Shown in pieces: positions 14,263-26,821 of a stretch of 64,000 bases of DNA (position 1 is its first letter; every line of letters starts with the position of its first letter). The notes beneath the pieces were generated by a model, which did no database searches, had not been told where the DNA came from, and was given only the letters and a program-made list of their open reading frames with translations. A program made the translations under genes and the position numbers. The stretch is from assembly GCA_945643635.1 (NCBI GenBank), contig CALZFC010000058.1:806001-870000 (forward strand). Direction: 5' to 3'. Source of the DNA: Allodiplogaster sudhausi. Taxonomy: Eukaryota; Nematoda; Chromadorea; Rhabditida; Diplogasteridae.

Positions 14263-15104
14263 CTATCTGACTGAACACTCATACCATGTCACTATGGCCG
14301 ATGTTTATAGTGCAACATGCACAAAGTGTACTTGTTGCCATCTCCTCGCCTCTCTCTCTCTCTCTCTCTCTCTTCATTCTCTCTCACCATTCCTTTACTT
14401 CTAACTCTCTTCCTGGACTATCCTCACTCTATTTCTTAACCGCATTGCACAGTCGTCACAAACTTTCTTGCCATCTCTGCAACACTCGACTCCTTAGCTC
14501 GGAAAGTCTGCGTCTCTTGGACATACACGTTCTCTCGTGTCCTCTCTCACCTACCTTACTGGTCAGATGTGGAACTGAGAAGAGTGAAAGAGAAAGAGAC
14601 CGACGGTCATGTTTTCGCTGTCACGGCGTTGGCCTGGCTGAGTGTTTCATATGTTTGGTGGATTGCATCCAACACCTTTCTGGAGTTAATCTTCTAGATT
14701 TCGTTCGAAGAGTTAAATGTGAAGCATTAAAATACATTGTGAAATCGTTAGACGGAACAACCTCTCATATTCAGGTTATTTTTAACATGTTTTATACTTA
14801 TGCATATGCTCTTTACATAAGGTTAGTGCGCCTTGTTTACTGTGCAATTCTTAATATTATTGCGAGTCGTAATGACCAAACATGTTGATAATGATGCTGG
14901 CCGTTCCTCCTCGCGCGTTCTATCTCATTATTTCCGTGCCTCCACGAATTGTATCTCCGAAGTGTCGGATGCAATCTAATGAACGCCCACATTCGGAGGA
15001 CTCCTACGTATTATTCCTGTCCCAACGAGCAAATCCTTTATAAAAGCTCTTTTTCCACATGTGTACCATTGTGCATTCACAAACAGCAGAAGCGTCGGAA
15101 CCTA

Positions 15105-15112
15105 CTTTAGTG
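15105..15112. repeat. hAT target-site duplication, left copy
   Basis: CTTTAGTG directly precedes the left terminal inverted repeat and matches the right copy at 7 of 8 positions. Confidence 0.85.
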
Positions 15113-16243
15113 CAGAGGTGGAACGGGCCCGGCCCGGCCCGGCCCAAAATGAGGGCCGGCCCAAATTTCTAGGGCCCTCTAGGGCCGGGCCGGGCCGGGC
15201 CCAACCTTGGGCCCGGCCCTGAGCCCGATTGGGCCCGTTGTTCGCACAATTGCAAGCGAGCATGGTCATGACCATCCGAACTCTTATTGCTCCAATTGGC
15301 CATACGTTATATAGCAGATCAGTAATCAATGGCACGAACTTAGGGAAAGATTCCATACGATTGTTACAACTTCGGACTCTGACATGCTCTGCGTGCTCGG
15401 TAGAAGCGCATATAAGTGCATGCTGAGGAAAGAGGACGATGGAATCATCACGAAGTTTCACCGCATCGCAACTCTGCTTCACCCAAAACGAAGAATGCTT
15501 CGTCTCCTCGCGACCGAGGATCAGCGAAAGGATGTTATTAGGGAGCTAAAAGATCTCCTGAAAAGCTCATTGAACCCCTCCCAAAATTCCTCTTCACAGC
15601 CTAAGCCGGCAAAGATTCCCCGAACTGCTTATGATGATGTGTCTGACTCCGAAGATGATTCTGTTTGTGAAGTTGATACCTATTTGAATTCGCACTTCAA
15701 ATTCATTGACTCTTCTGGTCTTGATCATGATGATCCCCTTCTGGCGTGGAAGGATCGTGCTAATGATTTCCCCCAGCTCTCTCGCCTTGTTATTCAGCTA
15801 TATGCAATTCCCGCCTCGACTGCTGTTGCAGAACGTTCTTTTTCTGACCTCAGAAATCTTGTCCCTGAGAAGCGTGAAAGTCTTTCACCCGAATCCATCT
15901 TCAACTCTCTCATTGTCCGTTCTCTCTTGAAGCTGTAGCTTAAAAACTTTATGCAATTCCATAACAAGTAACATCCCGGTCAATGCTTATATTAGTAATT
16001 GCTTATGAATCTTTGCAAAAGAATTTTTATATATTTTTCTGCCATTTAAAGAGGATGCTAATAAAATGATCACTCGGAAATATGTTGAATTTGACATTTT
16101 TTTAAAAATCGGGCCCACCGGGCCGGCCCGGGCCGGCCGGGCCCAAAATTCAAGGGCCCGAAATCTGAGGGCCGGGCCGGGCCGAGATTCTGGGCCCTAA
16201 GGGCCGGCCGGGCCCAAAAAAGTTGGGCCAGTTTCCACCTCTG
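15113..16243 (+). mobile_element. hAT-family DNA transposon, non-autonomous, 1131 bp
   Basis: The ends carry matching terminal inverted repeats: CAGAGGTGGAA at 15113-15123 and its complement TTCCACCTCTG at 16233-16243. Flanking 8-bp sequences are CTTTAGTG (15105-15112) and CTTTGGTG (16244-16251), a target-site duplication with one mismatch; 8 bp is diagnostic for hAT elements. Just inside both ends lie GC-rich arrays of the motif GGGCC or GGCCC (about 15127-15237 and 16110-16226), probably subterminal transposase-binding repeats. Between them is a truncated hAT transposase frame. The insertion lies about 1.3 kb upstream of the first recognised exon of the two-DM-domain gene. The family is established by termini, duplication length and the C-terminal transposase domain. 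Confidence 0.92.
15384..15938 (+). pseudogene. hAT transposase C-terminal fragment
   Basis: An open frame of 184 codons ends at TAG just before the 3' subterminal repeats. Its last 70 residues match the hAT C-terminal dimerisation domain: an acidic stretch, DPLLAWKD, then a region with the typical STAVAERSFS core and a tail rich in Leu and Ser. The middle (LLHPKRRMLRLL) resembles the stretch that precedes this domain in full transposases. The N-terminal BED zinc finger and the DDE catalytic region are missing; an element of this family usually needs 600 or more residues. This is therefore an internally deleted copy that cannot make an active enzyme alone but could be moved by one supplied elsewhere. 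Confidence 0.85.
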
Positions 16244-16251
16244 CTTTGGTG
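16244..16251. repeat. hAT target-site duplication, right copy
   Basis: CTTTGGTG directly follows the right terminal inverted repeat. The one mismatch to the left copy suggests the insertion is not brand new. Confidence 0.85.
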
Positions 16252-16425
16252 TCTCGCCTCATCGCTCTAGAAGTACGGTCAAATGCACAATCGGGCACCT
16301 TTTCTCTGCTCTCTTGACTCATTCGCTATTCAAAAAAATATACCTGAACGTCAGGGAAAATACAGTGTGTTTTCAATTTTATATCTCTGCTCTCTCTCTC
16401 TCTATCTCTCTCTCTCTGCTCTCTC

Positions 16426-16456
<31 letters not shown>

Positions 16457-17536
16457 TCAAATCTGCCTCGTCTTGTTCCATTCTTTATGCGTCGTAAAGA
16501 AAAAGCGAAAGAGCACATACGCGACAATGCATATCTTAATCTATTCGCAAGCTGATTAGATGCCTTTTAGGCTTCACAGACTCTCTCTCTATCTCTTTTT
16601 TCTTTCTCTCGTTCATGCTCTTTGTCTACATCTGCGTACCTTGCAGACAATGACTAACTCGCAAAAGCCTTGAACTGTTCAGAGCCCTACAAAAGCACTT
16701 ATTCGGACAAACGCGGAGGCGTTTTGGAGGGATATCATAGCAGAGTTCTTCTCTCGTGCGCTCTCTCTCTCTCCCTCCGTCAGAATGGACGAAGGTACGA
16801 CTCTCCATTCGTGAACACTAACAAAACAAAGTATGCAAACATCACGATTAGGGTACAAAACCATTTTCTAAATACCGAAAGAAAAGTGGCCGTGTACTGT
16901 ACGCTCCTGAAAATAATGGAAATTAGGAAACGGTTGATGAGATTGAGAGCGTGAGAGAAAATGAGGTACAAAGAGATGTGTGGCCCTAGATAGCGTGCGA
17001 GTGAAAGAAAAAAGAACTTTAGTCAACGAGATCGGTTAATCTTTTTTTTTGGAAAATAAGCTGAGAAATCTTAAGGGCCGAGTATCTGTTTCAAAAAATG
17101 AAAAAGTTTTCTACGATTTAGCCATGTCGATTTGAGTCTCCGAAATGCTTAATACCTCCTCTCTTTTCCAAAGAAAGATCTCCTTGAATTGACCAGGCGA
17201 TACGGCACTGTCGACGCTTCCACGTATTCTTCCTTCTCTCGACTCCCTCCAGACTCTCGTTTCCATCAACACCGTCCTCAACCAAGACAAAATGCCTAGT
17301 GAAACATCTTATTTTATACTAAGAGTTTCCTGATATCTATGTACATATACATGTATGTATGTTGACAATTTATTTTTTAAACATATACATATACATATTA
17401 TTACAAGGTACATACATACATATTACTCCAAATTTTTTTTCTTTTCTGGATTTGATTTTAAAGTCTTGCTGTGGACCTGTTGTCCATTTATCTTTTAAAT
17501 AAATAAAAATAGTCAAGTTTAATAGCATGAGTTGAG
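16252..17536. other. Gap between the hAT element and the DM gene
   Basis: This stretch has (CT)n runs at about 16386-16457 and a cluster of CATA/TATG palindromic tetranucleotides at about 17338-17425. No exon is evident. A short first exon of the DM gene with its start codon may lie here: an ATG at 17292 followed by a possible GT donor would join in phase with the exon at 17537, but this is too short to support. Confidence 0.5.
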
Positions 17537-17977
17537 ATTCGAGCAAGCGCGTCTACTACTGCCAGAGATGCCTAAATCACGGCCGCCTCGAGCCCAGAAA
17601 GAACCACAAGTGCGAGTGCCAATTCGCGCATTGCACCTGCAGCAAGGCAAGTGAATAGTGACCAGTGATTCAGCGTCACTGACTGACTAGCAGATAAGTT
17701 GGGGTGGAGGAGGCCGATGATATGGAAGCGGCTGCTGTTTCATGGCTCATTGTCAGGAATGACAAAGAAATACACTCCATTTTGACACATTAATGTATGC
17801 TAAGGCCTTTTTCTTCTGGTATAAATACGTTGTAAAGGACATATTTTGCAGTGCATTCTGGTGGAGAAGCGACGGGTGCTGAACACGCAGCTGCACGAGT
17901 TGGAGGAGGCAGACGCGGCGGCGGCAGCAGCTTCTTCAGCAAGTCCAGAGACGGTCAAGGACGAGCTCAGCATTGAG
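17537..17977 (+). CDS. DM domain 1 exons of the two-DM gene
   Basis: Exon 17537-17646 encodes a DM zinc module beginning YYCQRCLNHG and carrying the Cys/His pattern of the intertwined CCHC and HCCC sites. Exon 17852-17977 continues with C-ILVEKRRVLNTQLHELEE, the C-terminal recognition helix, then an Ala-rich linker. The join needs donor GCAAGT at 17647 and acceptor TTTTGCAG ending at 17851, making a GC-AG intron of 205 bp. The nearest GT donor (17651) would shift the frame and destroy the domain. An in-frame TGA sits just before 17537, so translation cannot start upstream in the same exon. Confidence 0.9.
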
Positions 17978-20528
17978 GTCAGAAGGACTTCAAAAGGGAA
18001 TCTCAAATCAGCATCTCAACAACTCAAAACAGCAGATATTTAATGCATATTTTTAAAACAATGAAAATATTAAAATAAATGAGAATAACATGCGTTTTAA
18101 TCGTGATAATCAAATGAAGGTACCAATGACGGCGGCGCCTTCGGAAGATGGCGGAGCAGACGACGAGGAAGACAGCGGAAGAGAACGAAACGGGGGCATG
18201 CGAATCAAAGGAGGTGGGCACGGCTTTACTTTCAATGCGGATTCCATGTATTCTTCTTTCTGAATCTACATATGTATGATGTATGATGGAGAGCTAAAGT
18301 CGAGTTCATTTAAATATAAAAAACTAAAAGAAATGGGAGAATTTTTTATACATATCGATACCTACAATTCCACAAACAACAAGAATTAAAGATAAATGTC
18401 TTTCTTCACAAAACAAAATTTGACGACCAATGTACGAAACTACGGAGGAGTTTTAAATTCTCATTTTTTATGAGAAGGACGGCTGATTGGCCAAAGAAGT
18501 AGGGAAGTGTCGTGTGTGACACCTCTTTGCTCGGAATTCCCTTAAGACGAAGCACTCGTTTTTTTTTAAATGATAGAGTTAAGATTGCTTGGCAAGAGTA
18601 TGCTTCCTAGTTTGTACAAAGTTACATCTTGAAACTACTGAACACTCTCACCCTTTCTTCTTCTTCTATCTCTCTCTCTCCCTCTCATTCTCTCTCTCGC
18701 TCTTTTCTTTCCCTCAATCGCTTCTCTCTTTCTTTCACTATCTCTGTTCTTCTTTCCCACTCTCTCCGTCTTTCTCGCTCTCTGCTCTCTCTTCTCTCTT
18801 TCTTTCTCTGCCTCTCTGTATTTATCTTCTCTCTATTTCTCTCTTTCTCTCATTCTCCTTCTTTCTCTCCTCGTTGGTGCACATTTCCACTGGTTTTTTT
18901 GAAACTCCGAATTTTTTTAAATCTTCCAGCATGTTGTCGGAGATTATAGATAACATTTTGATTTTTAAACTAGCATGTTAGAAATATAGGAGTGTAACAC
19001 AAAAGTAGCATAAACCGTTTATCCCCAAACCCCTTCCCCCCGTGTCCACTCGTCTCTTTCTCCCTTCCTTGTTGTCCACTTCTGACCACTCCACAACAAG
19101 CAACCCCCCCCCCTGCTCTGCAGTCGTTCTGTGCACGTGCTTGCCAATGCATGCAACGTTCTTTCGGCGGGTGCCAGCCACGATTTTTCTCTCTTTCTCT
19201 AACTCTCTCCCTCCCTCCGTCTCCCGCTAATCTTTCACAATGTGTGACACAAGCGCTCTTACTCTCCATTACTCTGCTACTTCCGCATTTCTCCATCTCT
19301 TCTCTCTATATCTTTCTCTCTCCCCCTTTGCCTCTCTTTCTCTGCCACTCTTTCGTTGTAGTGACCACACTCCTCCTCGCTTAACCTCTCACTCTCTCAC
19401 GATCTCTCATCTCTCAGGATGTCTAAAAATGGAATGGGCGCTGGTGCGTGCCTGGAGCAATGGAACTCTTCACTTGCAACAAACATGCCTCTTTGACACA
19501 CACGCTCTCTCTCTCTCCTTCTCTGTTTCTTAGTACCTCCCTTTTTCAGCCCTATTTCCCGGACTTTCTCATCATAAGTCTTGACTGTCTATTCTTGTTT
19601 TCTCTGAGGCCCTCTAATCTTCCGTTCGCCGAAACTCTAGAACTCTTTCGCAATCTATGTTTTACTTATCTCAGTAGTCTTTCAATTTCCAAGCATGATT
19701 TCTCGGAGTGGCGGCAACGTTCCAATGCCCGAGCCATCACAGACATAAACATTCTCTCTCTACTCTCTCTCTCTCTCTCTCTGCGCACTCTCTCTCTATC
19801 TCTCTCTTATCTTTATTCCCCAGACTTTCTGTCTCTCACGCAAATTATGCCGTCGGTCGTCCCCTCTGCTCATCTCATCAGTTCAAGTATGAGAATTGTT
19901 TGGAGAGGGGAGGAAGATGGGTGAAAAGACAGAACAACAAATTATTAGACAATGGTGTGATGTAGCCTGTGGAACAAAATTCCAAAGAATTTTCCACAGC
20001 GACCTTTTCCGGATGCAACGCCACTTAATGGAGGGCAATCATTGAAAATATTTAATGCAGGTTCGAATTGCCGCGTCTGCCCTGTGATTTCTCACTCTCA
20101 TTTTCGCGTGCTATTCCGTAGGTCGCACAAACCCGCTGCGTGAAAATAGCACGCGCGAATGAGAGTGCGAAGTGCCGCGGCAATTTGAAATATCACATAA
20201 ATTTTCGGTGATCGCCCTCCTTTAAAAGTCTTAACTTTCCACCTTTGGCAATTGAAAATGAAGTCTTTTCATTTAGTGCTTTTCATTCTGAATCTCGCCA
20301 TGGTTAAATTCACATAGCATGAACGCAATTTATTCCTAGGAATTTTACCTTTTGAACAAAAGGAAAATCTTTCTTCGACTTTTGCAGTCATCTGATAGCG
20401 TTCACTCATGTGAAATTTAATGTGGAAAAAGCATTCGAGGAGTAAGAGCTGTTTGGAGGGGTGGGGGAAGAGAGAGCCAGAGAGTGAGAGATATGCGAGT
20501 GAAAGAGAGAGGAGATAGGAGAGAGGGA

Positions 20529-20563
<35 letters not shown>

Positions 20564-20998
20564 GTGGGAGACGCTGAATAGGGGATGTATTGTGTGAATT
20601 GAGAAGTAAACACAATAACAACTCTGTTGCACTCTTGTTCGCTTATTTTCTCACACCGTGCTTATTTCCTTCGTGCTTAATTAAAATATATAAACAAGAT
20701 TATATTTTCAGGCATGTACATACATATCTAAAAAAAATAACTGTAATATATTTTACCATCCAGTTGGGAAAGATTATTTGAACTGGGAGGAAGAAAAGTC
20801 AAACGTAGAGGATGGAATGAAAGCTTGAAGAAATCATCAAATTCCAGATCTCTCGCTAGTGCTATAGGTCCCGGACAAGACTATTTTAAGTTAGTGGACA
20901 AGGATATTTATGTTTTCCTTTCGATGAATTCTATTACTGAGGGCGAGAGTGAGAGTATAGGGCAAAGAAATAGAGATACAGAAAAAGAGGGAGAGAGG

Positions 20999-21029
<31 letters not shown>

Positions 21030-21072
21030 GGAGAGATTGACGGTGAGATCTCAAACGGGATAGAGAGAAAGC

Positions 21073-21103
<31 letters not shown>

Positions 21104-21567
21104 AATTGGAACGTTCACACCATTTCACAATGGTTTTTTTTATTCAGTGGAATATGTGGACTGTTTGATTATTATCCCCTATAACCGGATTTGATTCTCT
21201 TCTCGTATTCTACAGTATCCTTTGGCTACAAATATACATGTTCCTTATGCCAGAGGGAGTCATTCAATCCGAGACGAGGAGTGAAGTGAATGAAGCCTTT
21301 AATCACAACGAATGGAAAATACATGGTTGACTCCTCCGGCCCGAAGTGGATCGTAATGCAGAGCTGCCGCTGTTTTGTGAAGGCTTCTCGACTCCCGCGC
21401 ATTCCATCTCACTCTCTTTTTCTCTCACTCTGCCACGATCTCTCGCCAGTAATTTCTCTGTGTCTCTCAGCCTAAACGCCCATGTACATGGCTGTTTTCA
21501 AGAGCACCTGGATATATGGAATTGCTGCGAATTGAGAGGATGGCTTCTGTGAGGAACGGGCGCGACT

Positions 21568-21609
<42 letters not shown>

Positions 21610-23666
21610 AGGAGGGGGTGAGCGATATCGAGGGAGAAGTAAAAAGCGCCTACGAACGTAGTTGCGTTGCGTAAACACAGAGCGGTAATTAGCAAGCAGT
21701 CCCGGAGGCATGAGTTACCGTTCCCGGCCTGCAAAGAGGCGTCTGCTAAAGGGGATGGATGTGAGTGTCCGGGTTGCTGCTCACTCTTTTCAGATGCCAC
21801 AACAGCTTTACGGTTGAGACACATCACTTGGATACAGATGATAGGTATATTTGTAGAATAGGTATATTTGTACAGATGTATGTAACTGCAAGCGTCTTTG
21901 TACAGATTAGACAGGAGGGAAAGCATGTTTTTTTGATTAGTTTGCTCATTCAATAGAGTTGTATCATTCCGCTGTAGTATCAAATTGTACACATTTGCTT
22001 TGAACTTAGGGTTAATAATAATAATCAAAAACAGCTACTCTGATACGAACCTAAAACTCGAGAAACCGTAATTGGTAACACAATTAAACTCGATATTTTG
22101 TTTGATTTTCCTAACATTTAAATGTGAAATGATCAGCAGGTGAAAATCTTATCTGAAATGACGATTCTTATCTCAATTTTCCATTATTATTCATATTTAC
22201 ACACAATGGGGTTGTTCCGCTGGGAAAGTATAGTTCGACTCTTTTCCATTGCGGTCTAACTATAAGTGTGCTTCCTTGTTAAGATCTGGAGAAATTGGAA
22301 TGCCACGCACACATTTCGATGCCATGTTTAGTAAAAACATGACGCAGCCATGGTAATTAGAACCGTAAGTATAACTTTTAATGGAATCAACACTTCCAAT
22401 TTTAAATATTTTCCCACTTCTTCCTTTACTATCAGTATAAATAAAAATCCAAAATATTCATACTGCAATTTCTTATAGTATCGTTGCTGCGTGGGCTCAA
22501 ATCAAATGAACACTAAGCTCAATTTGCCCATCTGGAACATTTAACTTTGTCATTTTATCTCTGCCACATCTGTTTTTTTCTCACACTCTCTCTATGTCTC
22601 TCTCTCTCTCTTCCTGCCTCTCTCTTTTTGTCTCTCTATGTCTCTCTGTATTCCTGTCTCTCTCACTCTCTCTATGTTTCTATCTTCCCGTCTCTCTCTC
22701 TCTCTCCATTCGAATGGATGCGGACGTGCGAGTCCTCCTTCTTGCTTCAAACAAGAAGATGACAAATCCTTATCCGGTTATGAAGGACTAATTATTTTTG
22801 TGAAGATACAGCTGATAGAATCGTCAGTTGGATGGAACTGTGCTTATTTATCCTCTCTCTCTACATTGACTATCTGATTTGACGTCTACATCTTGTACAT
22901 TCTCTCTGACAGCTTCCTGTTGCCAGAAGATTCCTAATGTTCATTACACACACAATGTTTTGACTTCTTTCAAAAGGCTGATTAACTTCTCACATGTTCG
23001 CAGCCTTCGTGCCTATAAAAGTTATGAGCAACCTTTGTTCCTCCCACATTTATCTCTAATATTTTCGGGTGCCCTAGAATTTTTGCTGGAATCAGCGTGA
23101 TTATTATATAGCTTGAGACACCTCGCCTGGTTTAACTTTAGATACTGGACAAGATAGGCTACTGGACAGTGTTCCAAAAGGACCTTAAATGTTTTTGCTG
23201 GGGTCTTGATGTGTATTCTTCATGCGATGTAGCCGATGTTTTGCCGCACGAACATTCTTATCTGCTATTCACGCTCCCCAGCTGAACCTCTCTTGAGCTG
23301 AGAGAGAGAGATTGAGAGAGAGAGAGAGAGAGAGAGTAGAGAGTGAGGGAGAGATGAAAGAGAGGGGGAGAAGAAAGAGAGGAAGAGAAGAAATAGAGAG
23401 AGAGAGGGAGAGAGATAGTGAGTGAGAGTCTTGGAAGTAGGTTCGTGTGTTTTCTTTTTGCCTACGGCAACATGGGCGGAGCTTGAAAGGCCGAAGAAAA
23501 ACGCGGCCGCTTCTCTCAACTACCGCCCAAGGCGGCCAGAGAGACCAGCCCCGTTCCCTCTGTTGGCAACATCAAGTCTCTGCAGCTCTTAGCTATTCTT
23601 TCAGCAGTATTCTTAGGCCTCATGTTGAATTTTCCTATACATTCCTAACTGCGCTCTACGCTCTTC

Positions 23667-23702
<36 letters not shown>

Positions 23703-25463
23703 TCTCTCCTCTCTTTCTGTCTTCTTCTCTGTTTTTCTTTCTCGGTCTCTCTCTCTCCCTCTCTCTGTCTCCCCTTTCTCTCCCTTTTTTCTCATCCGCG
23801 ATCTCTTTGCGATTCCTGTGATCATTCCTCTCAATCGGTCGTGTCCCCTGATTCTCTCCGCACCATCTCTGCTCCCTCATAGCCAGGAGTCTCCTCTCTC
23901 TCTCGATGGATGCTTCTGTTCTCTCTGCCTTTGGCGCGGCGCCCTCCTCGTCCGCGTCCCTCGCCGCTTCGTCCTCCTCGTCTTCCGCTTCCATCGCGGA
24001 CCGCCGCCTGGCCGCCCGCGCCGCGCGGATGTCTGCTGCGGCCGGCTTCTACCACCCCGGCCTCGGCCGCGGTCCTCTCGAGCTTTCTCTCTCTGCTCTC
24101 AAGCATCTTGTTGAGCCAGAAACCGTCTCCTACACCAGTCAGTCTTCTTCATCAGAGGCACACTAATATTTCTGACACCCTATTTCCCACTCTTTCGTCT
24201 GTCTTTCAGTATCATGTTGTAGCCTTTATGACTTCCATTACTATGTACATCAAACTCTTTCGAAACACGGGTGAGTCACCCCTTGGGTTCGTCCTCTCTT
24301 GAAAGTAACCTAGCCTTCCAGCTGTGATGTTGCTGATGCCACGTCATCTGTCTATTCATGCCTTTGTTTATCTTATTGATCCACAGTGCATTTCTAGGAA
24401 GCGAGCGCAGGAAACAGTGTAATTCAGTCCAGACTCCCCTTCGTCATTCAATCTTTGCAACATTTTCTTTTGTTTCTCTGCTGTGGCCTCCTTCCAGGTA
24501 TTAACACTAGGTTTCTTTGGAATGGTTATTTTGTCTCTTCCCGTGCCTGGCGTAGGACGGTGACCACTTTAACGCTTCTGCTGAAAGATGTCTTCCTCTT
24601 TGATATGAGAAAGATTGCCGCTCTTGCATGGCTGAGGTAAACTATAATGCAATGTTTCCCTCAGGGGCCAGACAGACGGATGGTCAATGTTTATGCCACA
24701 GTGCCTGATCATTTCAAGGCTGAAACGGAGAGAAAGCAAAGATTCGTAGGAGTTCAACATGGGAGAGTGAGAGGAAGTTGTAAAGGAATATGAAACAGAA
24801 AATGGAGAAAACTGTGAATCAACTATCAAAAAGCTTGGGAAGAAGTAGCAGTCGCCAGACAGTGAAGTGACACGGAGACATTAGCCGAGAATGTGCTGGA
24901 TGAGCGGAGATAAGAGAATGCTACACTTTTCTGCTCTAAACATCATCTCCCTGTTTCTCTCTCCGTCTGGGAAGCTTCGTAATATCTGATCAACTTGACA
25001 ACTTGTCGAATTGTTTCTGATCAGTCAGCAATCTTTCGCATAACACAGTGAATTCCGACGAGGACGAATCCTCTTTTTGCTTGGAGTCGGATCAGAAAGT
25101 CTCCTTTTCTGTACATATTCCATGTGAGAAGTTGCAATCGCAGCAGCACAAAGCAGCCCAAAAAAATTGCTCCCTAATAACCATTTGTGAGGTTTGGCGA
25201 AAACGATAGAGAATCAGCACGTATCAGAAAAATAGAGAAAATGTCAGCCTAATTGTTTCCTTCCTGACTCTTCGTCCTTGTCCTCTGGTAATAAGTAGGA
25301 AAAGAAAATTCTGGCCGTTGTTTTCTCGAACGGACAAGGCGAGAAGAAATGATACAGAATTTTGCAGAATGTTCACTGGCCAGCTTTGTACTGTCTTTTT
25401 CAGAGCCGTGAGCAAAAAAACTCGCTCTCTCTCTCTCTCTCCCTGTTTCTGTCAGTGTCTCTT

Positions 25464-25510
<47 letters not shown>

Positions 25511-26769
25511 CTTTTTATCCCCTTCTCCTCGTTCACGTGCTCTCTCACATGCCAACAGTAGCTTTTTCGCCTCGGGCTGATGCAGAAAGTCGGCAACAGA
25601 AGCAGGCGATGCGTAAAACGTCAAAAGTATTTTCCCAGTCGTCGAGGTGCGGCACAAGCCCTCCGGGACGGCGCGTCAAAACAACGAACGAAGGCAAACC
25701 GATTTCTGACTAGTTGCAAAACACTACTGCTTTTCTTCTCTCTCTCTCTCTCTTGTAATCTCTACTCTTTTCACTCTCTCTCACTCTTTCTCTCTCTCTC
25801 CGCTCTCTCTCTCGGTTGTGTATTTTCTGCCACAGTCGTTTCTCTCCGCACCATCCATGTCTACATACATATCTTGTGTTTTAAACGGGTTGTTAGACTG
25901 GCTGCGGGTTTCGGAACGGAGAGAAGAGAATGGAAGTGGGCCGAGAATGAGAAGAAGTGTCTCTGCCACGCCTGTCGCTTCCGCGAGCTGATTCTCTCCG
26001 ATCTTGTTTTCGACTGCAGAGTGGAAGATCTTTCTTGCATCGCATGCATTCTACGACTTGGCGCATTTGGAGAGTTGTGGTGTGAAATGAATGAACGGCA
26101 AGGGGGAGTTGACTGTCTCGGCAATAAAAATGAAAGTAAAAAATCACAAAACCTTCATAGGCCCTACCATAAGAATAACAATTAAATAATTCGTTACAAT
26201 GTTTATAGGCAAGCAATTAATTGTACATAAAACGAAGATGGCTCCTTTAAATGTTTCTAACATTGTACAGATACATGTATGTGTATATGTAGGAATTTAC
26301 AGAACAATTTAAATAAGCAGTATAATTGATTATTTTGAGAGCGAGTGCCGAACTGCCAGAAGTGCGGGCAGCATGGCCGGAAGTCCCGTCTGAAGGGTCA
26401 CAAGCGTCTCTGTCCGTATCGCGACTGCAATTGTGCAAAGGTAACAAATACTTGATCATAAAGAACATTTTGAATTTCTTTGCAAAAAGATAGTGGTGAG
26501 GTTTCCGGGTTATTTTTCAGAAAGATTCTATTCTTATTCTGTTTGTTTTTACAGCACATACATATGCCCATATATATAGTTGTTTATATTCACATTACTA
26601 ATTAAATCAACTTTGTTCTCTCATTGAATGAAAGAAGGAATCTCTTTTGAATTGCGAGATACGCCAACTCCTTTCTTCTTCAGAGTACATTCATGTCTTC
26701 CACTTTCTATTTTGCCCATTTCTAATTATGCGTGGCGCTAAAGCTTGCTTTGGCATTCTTTCTGTGGCC

Positions 26770-26821
<52 letters not shown>

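Larger units (their letters stand above)
1..15104. other. Non-coding region rich in (GA)n/(CT)n tracts
   Basis: I see no supportable gene here. Open frames are mostly low-complexity Leu-Ser or Arg-Glu translations of CT or GA tracts. Between the tracts the DNA is moderately AT-rich, without the GC3 bias seen in the real exons of this window. The larger tracts are listed separately. The region lies upstream of the two-DM-domain gene and could contain its promoter or a non-coding first exon, but nothing in the sequence fixes this. Confidence 0.6.
18214..26339. other. 8.1-kb intron of the DM gene
   Basis: The intron separates the linker from DM2. It contains many GA/CT tracts of both orientations, a foldback element at 20029-20221 and a candidate coding exon at 23906-24137. 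The other open frames in it are mostly translations of repeats, including a 201-codon plus-strand frame ending at 26185 with no recognisable domain. Confidence 0.6.

Noticed and set aside
14286..14888. 200-codon plus-strand open frame
   Set aside because: Its first half translates CT microsatellites and the rest has no recognisable domain, codon bias or splice context.
25580..26185. 201-codon plus-strand open frame in the DM-gene intron
   Set aside because: It crosses a CT microsatellite, has mixed composition without any domain, and does not fit the phase of the neighbouring DM exons.
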